NCBI GenBank assembly: GCA_027064785.1
Contig: JAMOPE010000377.1
Coordinates: forward strand, 1-7,449
From: Geobacteraceae bacterium
GTDB taxonomy: Bacteria; Desulfobacterota; Desulfuromonadia; Desulfuromonadales; Geopsychrobacteraceae
Direction of reading: 5' to 3'
Length of the DNA: 7,449 bases
A program made the position numbers and the translations under genes. Shown piece after piece: positions 6,919 to 7,449 of this stretch (the first letter of the stretch is position 1; the number at the start of each line of letters is the position of its first letter). Under the pieces are notes generated by a model. That model was not told where the DNA came from and ran no database searches. It saw only the letters and a list, made by a program, of their open reading frames with translations.

Positions 6919-7449
6919 ATGGCGAATGATAGTTTACGACTGGAAAAAAGAATTCTTATTGTTGCAGGTGAAGCCTCTGGAGATCTGCATGGCAGCAATT
7001 TAATTAAGTCTGCCGCTGAACACCATCCTGATTTGAGTTTTTTTGGTGTTGGTGGTGAAAAGATGACCGCTGCTGGTTGCCGGATTCTTTTTCCCTCCGA
7101 TGAATTATCGGTGATGGGGTTGACTGAAATCCTTGGTCGGCTGCCTAAAATTTATAAGCGCTTTCAACAACTCAAACGAATTCTTCGTAGTGATGAAGCA
7201 CCCGATCTCCTTATCCTGATAGACTTCCCTGATTTCAACCTCCGTCTGGCGAAGGTCGCTAAAGCTGCCGGGATCAAAGTTCTATACTATATCAGCCCCA
7301 AAGTTTGGGCATGGCGAAGTGGTAGAGCAAAAACGATTGCTGAACGGGTTGACCGCCTGGCCCTGATTTTTCCATTTGAACCGCCGATCTATGAATCTCT
7401 GGGAGTGAAAGCTGATTACGTCGGTCATCCTTTACTCGATGAATTTGCT
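6919..7449 (+). CDS. lpxB: Lipid-A-disaccharide synthase LpxB, 3'-truncated by window end
   Basis: Glycosyltransferase (GT19) that joins 2,3-diacylglucosamine-1-phosphate (lipid X) to UDP-2,3-diacylglucosamine, forming the tetraacyl disaccharide of lipid A at the cytoplasmic face of the inner membrane. The frame is open to the last base, giving 177 residues, a little under half of the about 380 usual. Family motifs are GEASGDLHG (17-25), IDFPDFN (101-107, with D102 aligning to the essential E. coli D98), SPKVWAWR (126-133) and GHPLLDE (169-175). The first ten residues (MANDSLRLEK) precede the first core strand RILIVAGEASGD. The start is supported by GGTGGGG (6907-6913), 5 nt upstream. A terminator-like hairpin lies directly ahead of this ribosome site, and I see no promoter between the two. 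Confidence 0.96.
   Translation, partial: MANDSLRLEKRILIVAGEASGDLHGSNLIKSAAEHHPDLSFFGVGGEKMTAAGCRILFPSDELSVMGLTEILGRLPKIYKRFQQLKRILRSDEAPDLLILIDFPDFNLRLAKVAKAAGIKVLYYISPKVWAWRSGRAKTIAERVDRLALIFPFEPPIYESLGVKADYVGHPLLDEFA

Noticed and set aside
1..7449. Search for a hidden novel system: defence genes, CRISPR arrays, mobile elements, tRNA genes, riboswitches.
   Set aside because: All coding space is filled by recognised envelope genes with intact motifs, and the gaps are 81 nt or shorter. I saw no direct-repeat arrays, transposase remnants or tRNA-like structures.

Overview
The window is a dense, one-directional (+ strand) block of core outer-membrane biogenesis genes from a Gram-negative bacterium. 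Order: partial lolC/E, lolD, bamA, skp/ompH, lpxD, fabZ, lpxA, partial lpxB. The order skp-lpxD-fabZ-lpxA-lpxB is shared widely among proteobacteria, but lolC/E-lolD directly upstream of bamA is, from memory, typical of the Desulfuromonadales/Geobacterales (old deltaproteobacteria). The protein sequences fit that (BamA about 745 aa, LpxD with a lysine-rich C-terminal helix). The lineage is an inference; no marker in the window settles it.

Layout. 1-1714: the lipoprotein-release ABC transporter, a membrane subunit missing its N-terminus and its ATPase LolD, overlapping by 8 nt. 1715-1778: a 64-nt gap with a good sigma-70-type promoter (TTGATG, 17 nt, TATAAT) just before bamA. 1779-4555: the outer-membrane protein branch, bamA and the periplasmic chaperone gene skp, 23 nt apart. 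4582-6837: lpxD, fabZ (4-nt overlap) and lpxA, the acyltransferases of early lipid A synthesis with the dehydratase that competes for the same 3-hydroxyacyl-ACP pool. 6838-6918: a short gap with a strong terminator-like hairpin. 6919-7449: the first 177 codons of lpxB, cut by the window end.

Together the genes supply three outer-membrane assembly routes: lipoproteins (Lol), beta-barrel proteins (Bam/Skp) and lipopolysaccharide (Lpx). Every complete gene looks intact, with its key residues in place. I found no mobile element, CRISPR array, tRNA or rRNA, and no stretch over 300 bases without a gene.

I see no undescribed system here. The best leads are regulatory or biochemical: a terminator-like hairpin immediately before lpxB with no room for a promoter after it, possibly coupled to an 11-codon ORF that starts at the lpxA stop codon; the internal promoter ahead of bamA; and small residues at the acyl-chain ruler positions of LpxA and LpxD, which suggest long hydroxyacyl chains in this organism's lipid A.
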